Below, in pieces: positions 1 through 6,907 of a stretch of DNA of 6,995 bases. Made by a program: the position numbers and the translations under genes. Origin of the DNA: Clostridiaceae bacterium. GTDB lineage: Bacteria > Bacillota > Clostridia > DSM-8532. Under the pieces are notes generated by a model, which searched no databases, was not told the origin of the DNA, and saw nothing but the letters and a program-made list of their open reading frames with translations. Position 1 is the first letter of the stretch, and every line of letters begins with the position of its first letter. The stretch spans positions 1 to 6,995 of the forward strand of contig JANYKF010000245.1 of the NCBI GenBank assembly GCA_025361665.1, given 5' to 3'.

Positions 1-354
1 GCGGGAATTGCCTCCCTTGTGTTCGATACTCCTTTCTTTCGCGAATTCGCCATTTGGCCGGTCTTGCCACCGGCAGAAATGAACCGCATCCTCCATGATG
101 CGGGGATCCTCGGCGGGATGGATCTTTCAGACTGCTGCCCCGAATGGAAGGATGCCCAAGGAAATGGGGCATGGCTGATTGCGGTGACGGAAAAAAGAAC
201 CCGCGAAGAAATGGATCGTTTCTGCGAGGTTTTGCTGGCAAATGCCCAGATAAAGGCCTTGTTGAGGAATGCCGGGACTAATGCTTCACCGCCAAAAAAA
301 ATGACGGCATTGCGGCCGGGCAACGTGACGATGAATGGAGGCGGCATATCATGA
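1..354 (+). CDS. gcvPA: Glycine dehydrogenase (decarboxylating) subunit 1, C-terminal part (5' end outside the window)
   Basis: This is the last ~117 codons of the N-terminal-half subunit of the split P-protein. With GcvPB it forms the PLP enzyme that decarboxylates glycine and loads the aminomethyl group on the lipoylated H-protein in the cytoplasm. The reading frame is open from base 1, so the GTG at 19 is an internal valine codon and not a start. The visible segment matches the end of the family: a 'FDTPFFREFAI' strand, then 'GILGGMDLS', then 'AVTEKRTREEMDRF', which is the typical closing helix. About 25 residues follow that helix (polar, Pro/Lys/Gly-containing), longer than I expect for this subunit. 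The stop overlaps the next start as ATGA (351-354), so it is operonic with gcvPB. Identity is based on recalled family motifs and on the neighbour. Confidence 0.93.
   Translation, partial: AGIASLVFDTPFFREFAIWPVLPPAEMNRILHDAGILGGMDLSDCCPEWKDAQGNGAWLIAVTEKRTREEMDRFCEVLLANAQIKALLRNAGTNASPPKKMTALRPGNVTMNGGGIS
337..341 (+). promoter_or_regulatory. Shine-Dalgarno site of gcvPB
   Basis: GGAGG lies 9 nt before ATG 351, inside the 3' end of gcvPA. It supports the ATGA-overlap start and translational coupling of the two P-protein subunits. Confidence 0.75.
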
Positions 355-1907
355 GTCATTGGAGAAAGACACCGCTCATTACCGAAATGGACAGGCGGGG
401 CAGGATTGGCGCGAACCCACCGTTTGCTGATGTTCCACACATCGATCCCGGACATTGGTTCGGCTGTTCTTCGCTCCATTCGGGTTCGCTGCCGTTGCCC
501 TCCGTTTCCGAACCCGACGTCGTGCGCCATTTCACGGAACTGTCGCAGAAGAACCATGGGCTGGATTCCGGATTCTATCCACTCGGCTCCTGCACCATGA
601 AATACAATCCGAAATTCAATGAGGACATGGCCGGACTTGCGGGTTTTTCTCAGATCCACCCGCTCCAGCCCGATGGGGAAGTGCAGGGCGCGCTTCGGCT
701 GATGTACAATCTCGGAGAGATGCTCTGCGCCTTGACGGGACTTGACGCGGCAACCCTTCAGCCTGCGGCGGGTGCCCAGGGGGAGAGCACCGGGCTGTCG
801 ATCATCAAGGCCTATCACCTTTCGCGAGGGGATTCCGCGAGAACGAAGATCCTCGTGCCGGACTCATCCCACGGCACCAATCCCGCTTCAGCCACACTCG
901 CAGGCTTCCAGGTTGTAGTGCTCCCTTCGGACACTCGCGGCTGTGTTTCCCCGGAAGTCGTGCGGAAAGCAGTCGGATCTGATACGGCCGGCCTGATGCT
1001 CACCAATCCGAACACATTGGGCTTGTTCGAACCGGACATTTCGGAAATCACACAGATTGTCCACGGGGCCGGCGGATTGCTCTATTATGACGGCGCCAAC
1101 ATGAACGCCATCATGGGGGTGACACGCCCGGGAGACATGGGCTTCGACATTGCCCACATCAACGTCCATAAAACGCTTTCAACACCTCATGGCGGAGGCG
1201 GTCCGGGAGCCGGGCCCGTGATGGTGAAGGCGCACCTGGCGCCATTCCTTCCGATTCCGGTCATTGTGAAAATGGAAAACGGAAGCCAGTCAGAAGAGTT
1301 GAACCGGGTAGAAGCTGAAACCCTGTCAAGGGAAGGTCCCATGGAATCCGGCACGATGTACCGGAGAGCCTATGACAGGCCGCAATCCATCGGGAAAGTG
1401 AAGGCATTTTATGGGAACTTCGGCATCCTTGTCCGGGCATATGCCTACATGAGGACCATGGGGAATACGGGTCTGCACCTTGCTTCCAAACTCGCCGTAC
1501 TGCACGCCAACTACCTGCGGGTGCGACTGTCCGAAGCGTATGCGATTCCATTTCCGCAGATATGCATGCACGAATTCGTCATGTCTGCAGAAAAGCAGGC
1601 AGCCAAAGGGGTCACGGCCCTGGTGCTGGCCAAGAACCTGATGGATGCCGGCATGCACCCGCCTACCGTCTACTTCCCGCTGATTGTGAAGGAAGCCATG
1701 ATGGTGGAGCCGACGGAAACGGAAAGCCTTGAGACCCTCGACCGGTTTGCGGACGAGATGCTGAGGCTGTCCGCCATGGCGGAAACGGATGCGGATTACC
1801 TCATGCATGCCCCATACAACATGCCGGTCAACAGGCTGGATGAGGTGGGTGCAGCCAGAAAGCCCGTGCTGTGCCAATGCATGGCGACCGGGGGAGATGA
1901 AGGATGA
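351..1907 (+). CDS. gcvPB: Glycine dehydrogenase (decarboxylating) subunit 2
   Basis: This 518-residue protein is the PLP-binding subunit of the split glycine decarboxylase P-protein. Visible family motifs in order are 'FYPLGSCTMKYNPK' (75-88), 'DSSHGTNPASA' (171-181), 'LTNPNTLGLFE' (217-227), 'YYDGANMNAIMG' (245-256) and 'HINVHKTLSTPHGGGGPG' (269-286). Lys274 in the last is the expected Schiff-base lysine for pyridoxal phosphate. The C-terminal 'MHPPTVYFPLIVKEAMMVEPTETES' region (435-459) is also typical. The start ATG 351 has GGAGG 9 nt upstream and overlaps the gcvPA stop. The protein is somewhat longer than the ~480-500 residues I recall for the family. The extra length appears to be an insertion at about residues 308-337, between 'PIPVIVK' and 'AYDRPQSIGKVKAFYGNFG', where relatives have only a short loop. 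No motif is damaged, so activity is expected. Confidence 0.97.
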   Translation: MSHWRKTPLITEMDRRGRIGANPPFADVPHIDPGHWFGCSSLHSGSLPLPSVSEPDVVRHFTELSQKNHGLDSGFYPLGSCTMKYNPKFNEDMAGLAGFSQIHPLQPDGEVQGALRLMYNLGEMLCALTGLDAATLQPAAGAQGESTGLSIIKAYHLSRGDSARTKILVPDSSHGTNPASATLAGFQVVVLPSDTRGCVSPEVVRKAVGSDTAGLMLTNPNTLGLFEPDISEITQIVHGAGGLLYYDGANMNAIMGVTRPGDMGFDIAHINVHKTLSTPHGGGGPGAGPVMVKAHLAPFLPIPVIVKMENGSQSEELNRVEAETLSREGPMESGTMYRRAYDRPQSIGKVKAFYGNFGILVRAYAYMRTMGNTGLHLASKLAVLHANYLRVRLSEAYAIPFPQICMHEFVMSAEKQAAKGVTALVLAKNLMDAGMHPPTVYFPLIVKEAMMVEPTETESLETLDRFADEMLRLSAMAETDADYLMHAPYNMPVNRLDEVGAARKPVLCQCMATGGDEG

Positions 1908-2941
1908 CAACAAGAATCATCATTGGCTCCGGCCTCGATCCCTATTTGAACCTTGCATATGAGGAGTATCTGGTAGAATCGGCCGGAGCGGATGAGACCA
2001 TCCTGTTCCTGTGGCAGAATCATGATACGGTGGTCATCGGATGCAATCAGAATCCTTGGCGTGAGTGCGACATGGCCGCCATGGGCCGGGATGGCGTGAA
2101 GCTTGCCCGAAGGGTGACGGGTGGCGGGGCCGTATTCCATGACATGGGGAATCTGAATTTTTCATTCATCGTGCCCAGGGCGGATTACGACGTGGCGCGG
2201 CAAGGATCGGTCATCATCGGAGCGCTTGGGAAAGCCGGTCTCATGGCTGTTCAAACGGGTCGGAATGACATCACCATCGAAGGAAGAAAATTTTCCGGGA
2301 ATGCTTTCCTTCACCGGAAAACGACCTCGCTGCATCACGGGACGATCCTTGTCGGCACCGATATGTCCCGACTTGGCGGCTTTCTGCAGGTTAATCCGGA
2401 TAAACTGACCGGGAAAGGGGTCGCATCGGTCCGGGCGCGCGTGATGAACCTCAATGAGCTTGTTCCTGAAATGCAAGCTGATAAGGTCATGGAGCTGGTT
2501 GCAGAAAGCTTTTCTGAAATATATGGCGTGCCGGAGAAGATGGATCGGACGGATCTTTCACAAGTGCCGAATGCCGTCCGCCTTCTGGCAGCGCGAAATG
2601 CTTCATGGGATTGGCTTTATGGAAAGACGGCGGAATTCACCATGTCCATCCGCACGCGATTTTCGTGGGGCGGTCTCGAGATCGGATTTATAACTCGCAA
2701 AGCCATCGTAGAGGAAGCGAAGGTCTGGTCGGACAGCATGATGCCGGAAATTGCGCCCCTGGTGTCCCAGGCGCTGCAAGGGACACCATTTCTGGCGGGT
2801 TCACTGGCAGAACGCATCAGGGATATGCAGTCACAGGTGGTTGACGCTCAGGCAGGGCTGGTATATATTCGGTCGGAACCATTTGAAATCAGCAATGCGC
2901 TGGCAGACATCGCCGTGTGGCTTGAAGGAAATCCGTTTTGA
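1904..2941 (+). CDS. lplA: Lipoate-protein ligase A
   Basis: This 345-residue enzyme activates free lipoate with ATP to lipoyl-AMP and transfers it to a lysine on carriers such as GcvH or 2-oxoacid dehydrogenase E2. Motifs seen are 'LNLAYEEYL' (15-23), 'LFLWQNHDTVVIGCNQNPW' (34-52), 'RRVTGGGAVFHDMGNLNFSF' (69-88, lipoyl-AMP binding loop), 'GRKFSGNAF' (127-135, with Lys129 matching the catalytic lysine of E. coli LplA), 'HHGTIL' (144-149) and 'KGVASVRARVMNL' (171-183). A C-terminal accessory domain begins near 'ASWDWLYGK' (233-241) and runs to the end, so both catalytic and accessory domains are present in one chain. ATG 1904 overlaps the gcvPB stop (ATGA 1904-1907). Its position in a glycine cleavage operon suggests the H-protein as the main substrate, which is inference. 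Both domains are complete and no key residue is missing. Confidence 0.96.
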   Translation: MTTRIIIGSGLDPYLNLAYEEYLVESAGADETILFLWQNHDTVVIGCNQNPWRECDMAAMGRDGVKLARRVTGGGAVFHDMGNLNFSFIVPRADYDVARQGSVIIGALGKAGLMAVQTGRNDITIEGRKFSGNAFLHRKTTSLHHGTILVGTDMSRLGGFLQVNPDKLTGKGVASVRARVMNLNELVPEMQADKVMELVAESFSEIYGVPEKMDRTDLSQVPNAVRLLAARNASWDWLYGKTAEFTMSIRTRFSWGGLEIGFITRKAIVEEAKVWSDSMMPEIAPLVSQALQGTPFLAGSLAERIRDMQSQVVDAQAGLVYIRSEPFEISNALADIAVWLEGNPF

Positions 2942-3124
2942 GGCATACGGAAACCGGTGCAATATCCGAAGGGGAACTTGTTGTTTTTACAACGACATTG
3001 CATGAACGGGTATGCGGCAGCCGGGACCCTGAAAGGATGCAATCGCACCAAGAATAGTATACAATGACAGTAGCTGCTCTTGCTCAGCAAGCACAGGAAA
3101 GTCTTGAAGAAGCAGGTGAGGATA
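2942..3124. other. Spacer between the glycine cleavage operon and the first kinase gene
   Basis: This 183-bp gap lies between the lplA stop and the preferred start of the next gene. It holds a small perfect inverted repeat GTTGT-TTTT-ACAAC (2980-2993), too weak and lacking a following T-run to be called a terminator. A -10-like TATACAAT is at 3058-3065, but with no good -35 box about 17 bp upstream (the bases there read ATGCAA). Part of a 31-codon ORF (3064-3159) begins here. The kinase reading frame is closed upstream by TAG at 3071. Whether the kinase has its own promoter here or is read through from lplA cannot be decided from sequence alone. Confidence 0.4.
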
Positions 3125-3159
3125 TTGAGTGTTTTGCTGCGGGTTTTGATGATCGATGA
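3064..3159 (+). CDS. Possible 31-residue leader ORF overlapping the kinase start
   Basis: ATG 3064 opens a 31-codon frame that ends at TGA 3157-3159. It is in a different frame from the downstream kinase and overlaps its probable start (3125) by 35 bases. The peptide is acidic, Ala/Glu-rich and looks helical, starting 'MTVAALAQQAQESLEEAG' and ending 'FAAGFDDR'. I see no good ribosome binding site before the ATG, and I recognise no family. It could be a translated leader, the remnant of an older gene, or chance. It is listed because it ends inside the kinase start region, where it could couple translation. Confidence 0.2.
   Translation: MTVAALAQQAQESLEEAGEDIECFAAGFDDR
3114..3121 (+). promoter_or_regulatory. 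Shine-Dalgarno site deciding the start of the REC-PAS kinase
   Basis: AGGTGAGG contains AGGTGA, an exact part of the anti-Shine-Dalgarno complement. The AGG (3114-3116) is 8 nt before TTG 3125. The longer candidates at TTG 3080 and CTG 3074 have no such site upstream, and ATG 3149 would remove the first beta strand of the receiver domain. Confidence 0.5.
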
Positions 3160-4633
3160 TTCCGAGAAAGATGCGGAGCTTGTATTGGCCAATTTATCCG
3201 ATGCCGGCTATCGGGTGGAGGCCAGTCTGGCGGACAACGCGCGCGATTTGAAAATGCTTCTGCAGGAAGGTTCATGGGATATCGCCCTTTGTGATTACGC
3301 CATGCCAACATTCAACCCGTTTGACGTACTCACCCTTTTGAAGGAATACAAGGTGGATATCCCTTTCATCGTGATTACCGGCGCAATCGGGGAGGAAAAC
3401 GTCATCAGTCTGATGAAGGCCGGTTGTCACGACTGCGTCATGAAGAACAACCTGATGCGGCTGCCGGAAGTCATCAGCCGGGAACTGGCGGAGGCCCGGA
3501 CACGAAAGGAAAACAAGGAGCTGAGGGAAAGTCTGCAGGTTTCTAATGACAACTGGGTCAACACGTTCGATGCCATTTCCGACATCATCAGCGTCGTTTC
3601 ATCGGACTATGTGTTCCTGGCCATCAACAGGGCCGGAGCGGAAAGCATCGGGTTGCCCAAGGAGCAGATCATTGGAAAAAAGTGTTTTCAATATGTTCAC
3701 CACACACTGGGGCCCGTCCCGGAATGCCCGTGTACATGCGCCCTCGCGACGGGCGAAAATGCGGAGAACGAATGCAGGATGGGCGATCGGATGTTCCTGC
3801 TGCAGGCCTGGCCCATCAAGGACGTGCATGGCAATTTCAGTTCTTTTGTCCATGTCGTCAAGGATATCACGGACAGCAAAAATGCCGAAAAGGAAATCAT
3901 CCGGGCAAAGGAAGCAGCGGAGAGGGCGAATGCGGCCAAAAGCCAGTTCCTGGCCAACATGTCCCACGAACTGCGGACACCCATGAACGGTTTCATGGGC
4001 ATGATGCAGCTTCTGGAAATGACGCCGCTGACGGAAGAGCAGGAGGAATTCCTCCGCGTGTCCAGGGAATCGTCGAATCTGCTTCTGGCCGTCATCAACG
4101 ACATCCTCGACTATTCGAAGATTGAAGCCGGGATGATGAAATTCGAAGAAGTGCCGTTGAGCATCAGGAAAGTGCTCGAGGATTCGGCAGCCTTGTTCCG
4201 GCTGGCCAGCACGAAGAAAAGGGTGAAACTGGGAACCTTTGTTGAGAATTCCATACCGGGCCAACTTGTCGGGGATCCGTTCAGATTGAGGCAGATCCTT
4301 TCAAATCTCATCGGCAATGCTGTCAAATATACATTCGAGGGCCAGATTGATGTTTCTGTGAGGATGATGGAAGAACCGAACCCCGGGAAAGTGAGACTGG
4401 AATTCACGGTGAAGGATACCGGCATTGGGATCCCCACGGAAAAGCTGGAGGATATTTTCAAAAACTTCAGCCAGGCAGACAACTCGAACACCCGCAAGTA
4501 TGGGGGAACCGGTCTTGGCCTCGCCATTTCAAAGGAGCTGGTGAAGATGATGGCAGGGGATATCCGGGTGGAAAGTGTTTTGGGCGTGGGGAGCAGTTTC
4601 CACTTCATCTGTGTTTTTGGGCGGGCAGATTAA
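3125..4633 (+). CDS. Soluble receiver-PAS-histidine kinase (REC-PAS-HisKA-HATPase_c)
   Basis: This is a two-component signalling protein of 502 residues from TTG 3125 (up to 517 if TTG 3080 is used). No membrane segment is visible, so it is probably cytoplasmic. Domains (502-residue numbering): REC ~4-120 with acidic pair Asp11/Asp12, phosphoacceptor Asp57 in 'LCDYAMP', Thr85 and Lys107; PAS ~139-250; HisKA with 'MSHELRTPMNG', phosphorylatable His281; HATPase_c ~385-500 with N-box 'NLIGNAVKYT' (Asn398), G1 'DTGIG' (431-435), F-box 'IFKNFSQAD' and G2 'GGTGLGLA'. All catalytic motifs are intact. The receiver sits at the N-terminus, so the kinase is probably controlled by an upstream phosphodonor as well as by its PAS domain. 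The PAS carries Cys187, Cys201, Cys203, Cys205 and Cys217. No DNA-binding or other output domain is present. Ligand and partner are unknown. Start choice is uncertain, but the stop is firm. Confidence 0.93.
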   Translation: MSVLLRVLMIDDSEKDAELVLANLSDAGYRVEASLADNARDLKMLLQEGSWDIALCDYAMPTFNPFDVLTLLKEYKVDIPFIVITGAIGEENVISLMKAGCHDCVMKNNLMRLPEVISRELAEARTRKENKELRESLQVSNDNWVNTFDAISDIISVVSSDYVFLAINRAGAESIGLPKEQIIGKKCFQYVHHTLGPVPECPCTCALATGENAENECRMGDRMFLLQAWPIKDVHGNFSSFVHVVKDITDSKNAEKEIIRAKEAAERANAAKSQFLANMSHELRTPMNGFMGMMQLLEMTPLTEEQEEFLRVSRESSNLLLAVINDILDYSKIEAGMMKFEEVPLSIRKVLEDSAALFRLASTKKRVKLGTFVENSIPGQLVGDPFRLRQILSNLIGNAVKYTFEGQIDVSVRMMEEPNPGKVRLEFTVKDTGIGIPTEKLEDIFKNFSQADNSNTRKYGGTGLGLAISKELVKMMAGDIRVESVLGVGSSFHFICVFGRAD

Positions 4634-4750
4634 GGTCAATCTTTTGCGACTTTTGCGCGCCTGGTGACTTAAGAGCGTGGGTATGAATCCCATCCAGAGC
4701 ATATTGGTGAGTATGCTCATGAAAAAATGGATTTCAGACTGGAGTTTTCA
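4634..4750 (+). promoter_or_regulatory. Structured leader in front of the membrane sensor kinase
   Basis: This short gap holds a two-copy 9-bp tandem repeat CTTTTGCGA/CTTTTGCGC (4641-4658). Two adjacent hairpins follow. The first is GTGGG-TATGAAT-CCCAT (4677-4693, one G-T pair). The second is a perfect 7-bp stem GAGCATA/TATGCTC (4697-4703 with 4712-4718) with loop TTGGTGAG. That loop contains GGTGAG, which is 7 nt before ATG 4719. There is no T-run after either hairpin, so these are not intrinsic terminators. I see no convincing -35/-10 pair. A role in translational control is inference. Confidence 0.4.
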
Positions 4751-4754
4751 GTGA
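4719..4754 (+). CDS. Possible 11-residue leader peptide (MKKWISDWSFQ)
   Basis: ATG 4719 has GGTGAG (4706-4711) 7 nt upstream and runs 11 codons to TGA 4752-4754. That stop overlaps the GTG 4751 start of the sensor kinase as GTGA, the classic layout for translational coupling. Its ribosome binding site lies in the loop of a 7-bp hairpin. The peptide has two Trp codons in 11. I know of no family for it, and translation is unproven. Confidence 0.3.
   Translation: MKKWISDWSFQ
4741..4744 (+). promoter_or_regulatory. Shine-Dalgarno site favouring the GTG 4751 start
   Basis: GGAG lies 6 nt before GTG 4751. The in-frame ATG at 4727, eight codons earlier, has no purine-rich site at a suitable distance, so GTG 4751 is preferred. 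Confidence 0.5.
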
Positions 4755-6907
4755 CGACAGACAATCATGGAATATTGGGGGATATAAAACGGACGAATGA
4801 TGCAAAAAAAGGCGTCAGGCGTTCATTGTTCTACAGCGTCAGTTTTAGATTTGTCAGTTTTATCGTGCTGGTTGCGCTGCTGACGGGCGGGATCATTGCA
4901 TACGTGACGTTGAGAACCAGCAGGGAAGCCCTGCGTCAGGACATTCTCGGCAATAATCTTGCCCAGGCTGATTTGGCTGCTGAATTTACCGCCAACTACA
5001 TCAATGTGATAGAGGCAAATGCGCGCAGTTTTTCTGTACGGCCATCCATTTTGGATGTCATGACGACTCATCGTTTTGAGGAGGCACATGCCCAACTTGC
5101 CCAGTTCATCCAAATACAGACTGTTCTCGATACTTGTGGCCTGTATGACGTGAATGGGATACAAGTGGCGAACAGTGATCCCAACGCCACGACAATCGGC
5201 CAGCCTTTTGCTGATCGCGAGTGGTTTCAGCAGGCAGCAGTAACGCGCCAACCATATCAAAGCATACCCGTCAAGTCAAGGGTAACCGGCAACGCCATCA
5301 CACCCTATGCCGTCCCCATTCTGAACGATCAGGGCAAGCTTCTGGGATTTTTCACTGCGGGTATCTCTCTCGCCAAACTGTCAGATGCGATCGTGAATAT
5401 CAACTACGGGAAGGGAACCCGATCTTCCATCATTGATTTTCGCAATGGCGGCCTGATCATTGCCCACATTGACCCCCTGCGTGTGTTGACAGCGGCATCA
5501 GGGAAAAATGCGGCCGTCACTCGCCTGCTGAAAGGGGAGCGAGGGTCCATTGAAGCAACCAGCAGCACCGGAGAACAGGACTTAGTCGGATTTTCTCCGG
5601 TACCCGGAATTCCATGGGGGGTCCTGGTCATCACACCCAGTGAAACCGCATTGATGCCTATTGACACATTGACCCGGACAACGGGTCTGTATGCGTTCAT
5701 CATCATACTATTCGCATCCATGGTCGGCGGAATGTTCATGCTTCAGGTCACAAGGCCCATACGCCAGCTGGTGGAGGGAACCAAGGAAATAGGCGGCGGC
5801 AATCTTGACTATCAGGCAGCGAATCCTGCAAAAGACGAAATAGGCGACCTGTCACGTGCATTTTCCGATATGGCGGGAAATCTGAAAACCCTGCTCGTAT
5901 CTCGTGAAAGCCTGATGGAAGAGATTTCCGGAAGGGAATGGACAGAAGAGGAATTGCGAAAGACGCAAAATTTTCTGGAAAACCTGATTCATTATGCAAA
6001 TGCTCCGATTTTGGTCTGGGATGCGGATGATCGGATCGTGCGCTTCAATCAGGCCTTTGAAAACCTTACGGGACGACCGTCAAGCGAGATGGTCGGACAG
6101 GAAATGGAAAAATTGTTCCCGCTTGAAACGCGGGAACAAACAATGAAATACATTCATCAGGCTTCACGGGGTGAACGTTGGGAGACTGTCGAAATCCCGA
6201 TTCGGAATATCGATGGCCGTGAACGGATTTTGCTATGGAATTTTGCAACCATTTTCGACAATGAAGGAAAAAAAGTGGAAGCCACGATTGTACAGGGACA
6301 GGATATCACGGAGCGGCGGCTGGCGGAAAAAAATCTGAAAGGTCTCAATGAAACCTTGGAACAAAAAGTGAAGGAACGGACTGCCGAACTGGATGCCTCC
6401 TATCAGGAACTGGAGAGTTTCTCCTATTCCGTATCTCATGATTTGCGCGCGCCATTGAGGCATGTTCATGGCTTTATCGAGCTGCTGGTCAACAGCCTGC
6501 AAGGAACGCCGGATATCAAGGTCCAGCACTATCTCCATGTCATATCCAATGCCACCAATGAAATGGGACAATTGATCGATGGCCTTCTTTCTTTTTCAAG
6601 GATCGGAAAAGCCGAAATGAAACACGCACGAGTGGAGTTGGCGACTGTTATCAGGAATGTGATAGAATCATTTGGTCCTGATATGAACAATAGGAAGATC
6701 ACATGGAACATATCGGATCTTCCCGACGCAGAAGGCGATCGGGATATGCTCCAGCTTGTATTCGCAAACCTGATTTCAAATGCATTGAAATATTCGCGGA
6801 TGAATCCATCGACCGTAATAGAGATTGGCTCACAACCTGATACGGAAAAAATGAATCATGTCATCCTCCAGGACTTATGCAGTAGCAGGAAATGTATAAC
6901 AGTTTGA
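4751..6907 (+). CDS. Membrane sensor histidine kinase (dCache-HAMP-PAS-HisKA), truncated in its ATPase domain
   Basis: This is a transmembrane two-component sensor, 718 residues from GTG 4751 (726 from ATG 4727). In 718 numbering: TM1 ~35-54 ('FVSFIVLVALLTGGIIAYV'); periplasmic sensor ~55-309 of the double-Cache type, with 'GLYDVNGIQVANSDP' and 'DREWFQQA...TRQPYQS' as in chemoreceptor-like Cache domains; TM2 ~310-332; HAMP ~333-385 starting 'TRPIRQLVEGTKEI'; PAS ~405-522; coiled coil ~522-555; HisKA 'YSVSHDLRAPLRHVHGF' with His563; N-box 'LVFANLISNALKYS' with Asn673 and Asn677. Homology continues through 'VIEIGSQ' to 'NHVI' and then breaks at about base 6865. The last 13 residues are unrelated, and the G1, F and G2 ATP-lid motifs are absent in all three frames to the window end. 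Without them ATP binding and autophosphorylation are unlikely, so this is probably a pseudogene made by insertion or rearrangement. Dimer or ligand-binding activity could remain. The ligand is unknown; Cache domains often bind small organic molecules. Confidence 0.9.
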   Translation: MTTDNHGILGDIKRTNDAKKGVRRSLFYSVSFRFVSFIVLVALLTGGIIAYVTLRTSREALRQDILGNNLAQADLAAEFTANYINVIEANARSFSVRPSILDVMTTHRFEEAHAQLAQFIQIQTVLDTCGLYDVNGIQVANSDPNATTIGQPFADREWFQQAAVTRQPYQSIPVKSRVTGNAITPYAVPILNDQGKLLGFFTAGISLAKLSDAIVNINYGKGTRSSIIDFRNGGLIIAHIDPLRVLTAASGKNAAVTRLLKGERGSIEATSSTGEQDLVGFSPVPGIPWGVLVITPSETALMPIDTLTRTTGLYAFIIILFASMVGGMFMLQVTRPIRQLVEGTKEIGGGNLDYQAANPAKDEIGDLSRAFSDMAGNLKTLLVSRESLMEEISGREWTEEELRKTQNFLENLIHYANAPILVWDADDRIVRFNQAFENLTGRPSSEMVGQEMEKLFPLETREQTMKYIHQASRGERWETVEIPIRNIDGRERILLWNFATIFDNEGKKVEATIVQGQDITERRLAEKNLKGLNETLEQKVKERTAELDASYQELESFSYSVSHDLRAPLRHVHGFIELLVNSLQGTPDIKVQHYLHVISNATNEMGQLIDGLLSFSRIGKAEMKHARVELATVIRNVIESFGPDMNNRKITWNISDLPDAEGDRDMLQLVFANLISNALKYSRMNPSTVIEIGSQPDTEKMNHVILQDLCSSRKCITV

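Noticed and set aside
19..354. GTG 19 as a true start giving a 111-residue protein
   Set aside because: The frame is open to the window edge, and the segment matches the C-terminal end of GcvPA, so this is an internal codon.
1326..1913. Antisense ORF (195 codons) opposite gcvPB
   Set aside because: His/Arg-rich composition with no recognisable motif; a shadow of a confidently identified gene.
2980..2993. Inverted repeat GTTGT-TTTT-ACAAC as a terminator of the glycine cleavage operon
   Set aside because: The stem is only 5 bp and AT-rich, and no T-run follows.
3599..4264. Long antisense ORF (221 codons) opposite the REC-PAS kinase
   Set aside because: It lies wholly inside a gene with intact PAS/HisKA/HATPase motifs. 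Its product shows no domain and is a shadow of the + strand codon bias.
4111..4608. Antisense ORF (165 codons) opposite the kinase ATPase domain
   Set aside because: Same reasoning: no family features, and the + strand motifs are complete.
4677..4693. tRNA T-arm-like hairpin (GTGGG-TATGAAT-CCCAT), with a Leu(UAA)-like CTTAAGA just upstream
   Set aside because: No acceptor, D or anticodon stem can be paired around it, and the loop lacks the TTC of a real T-loop. Treated only as a leader hairpin.
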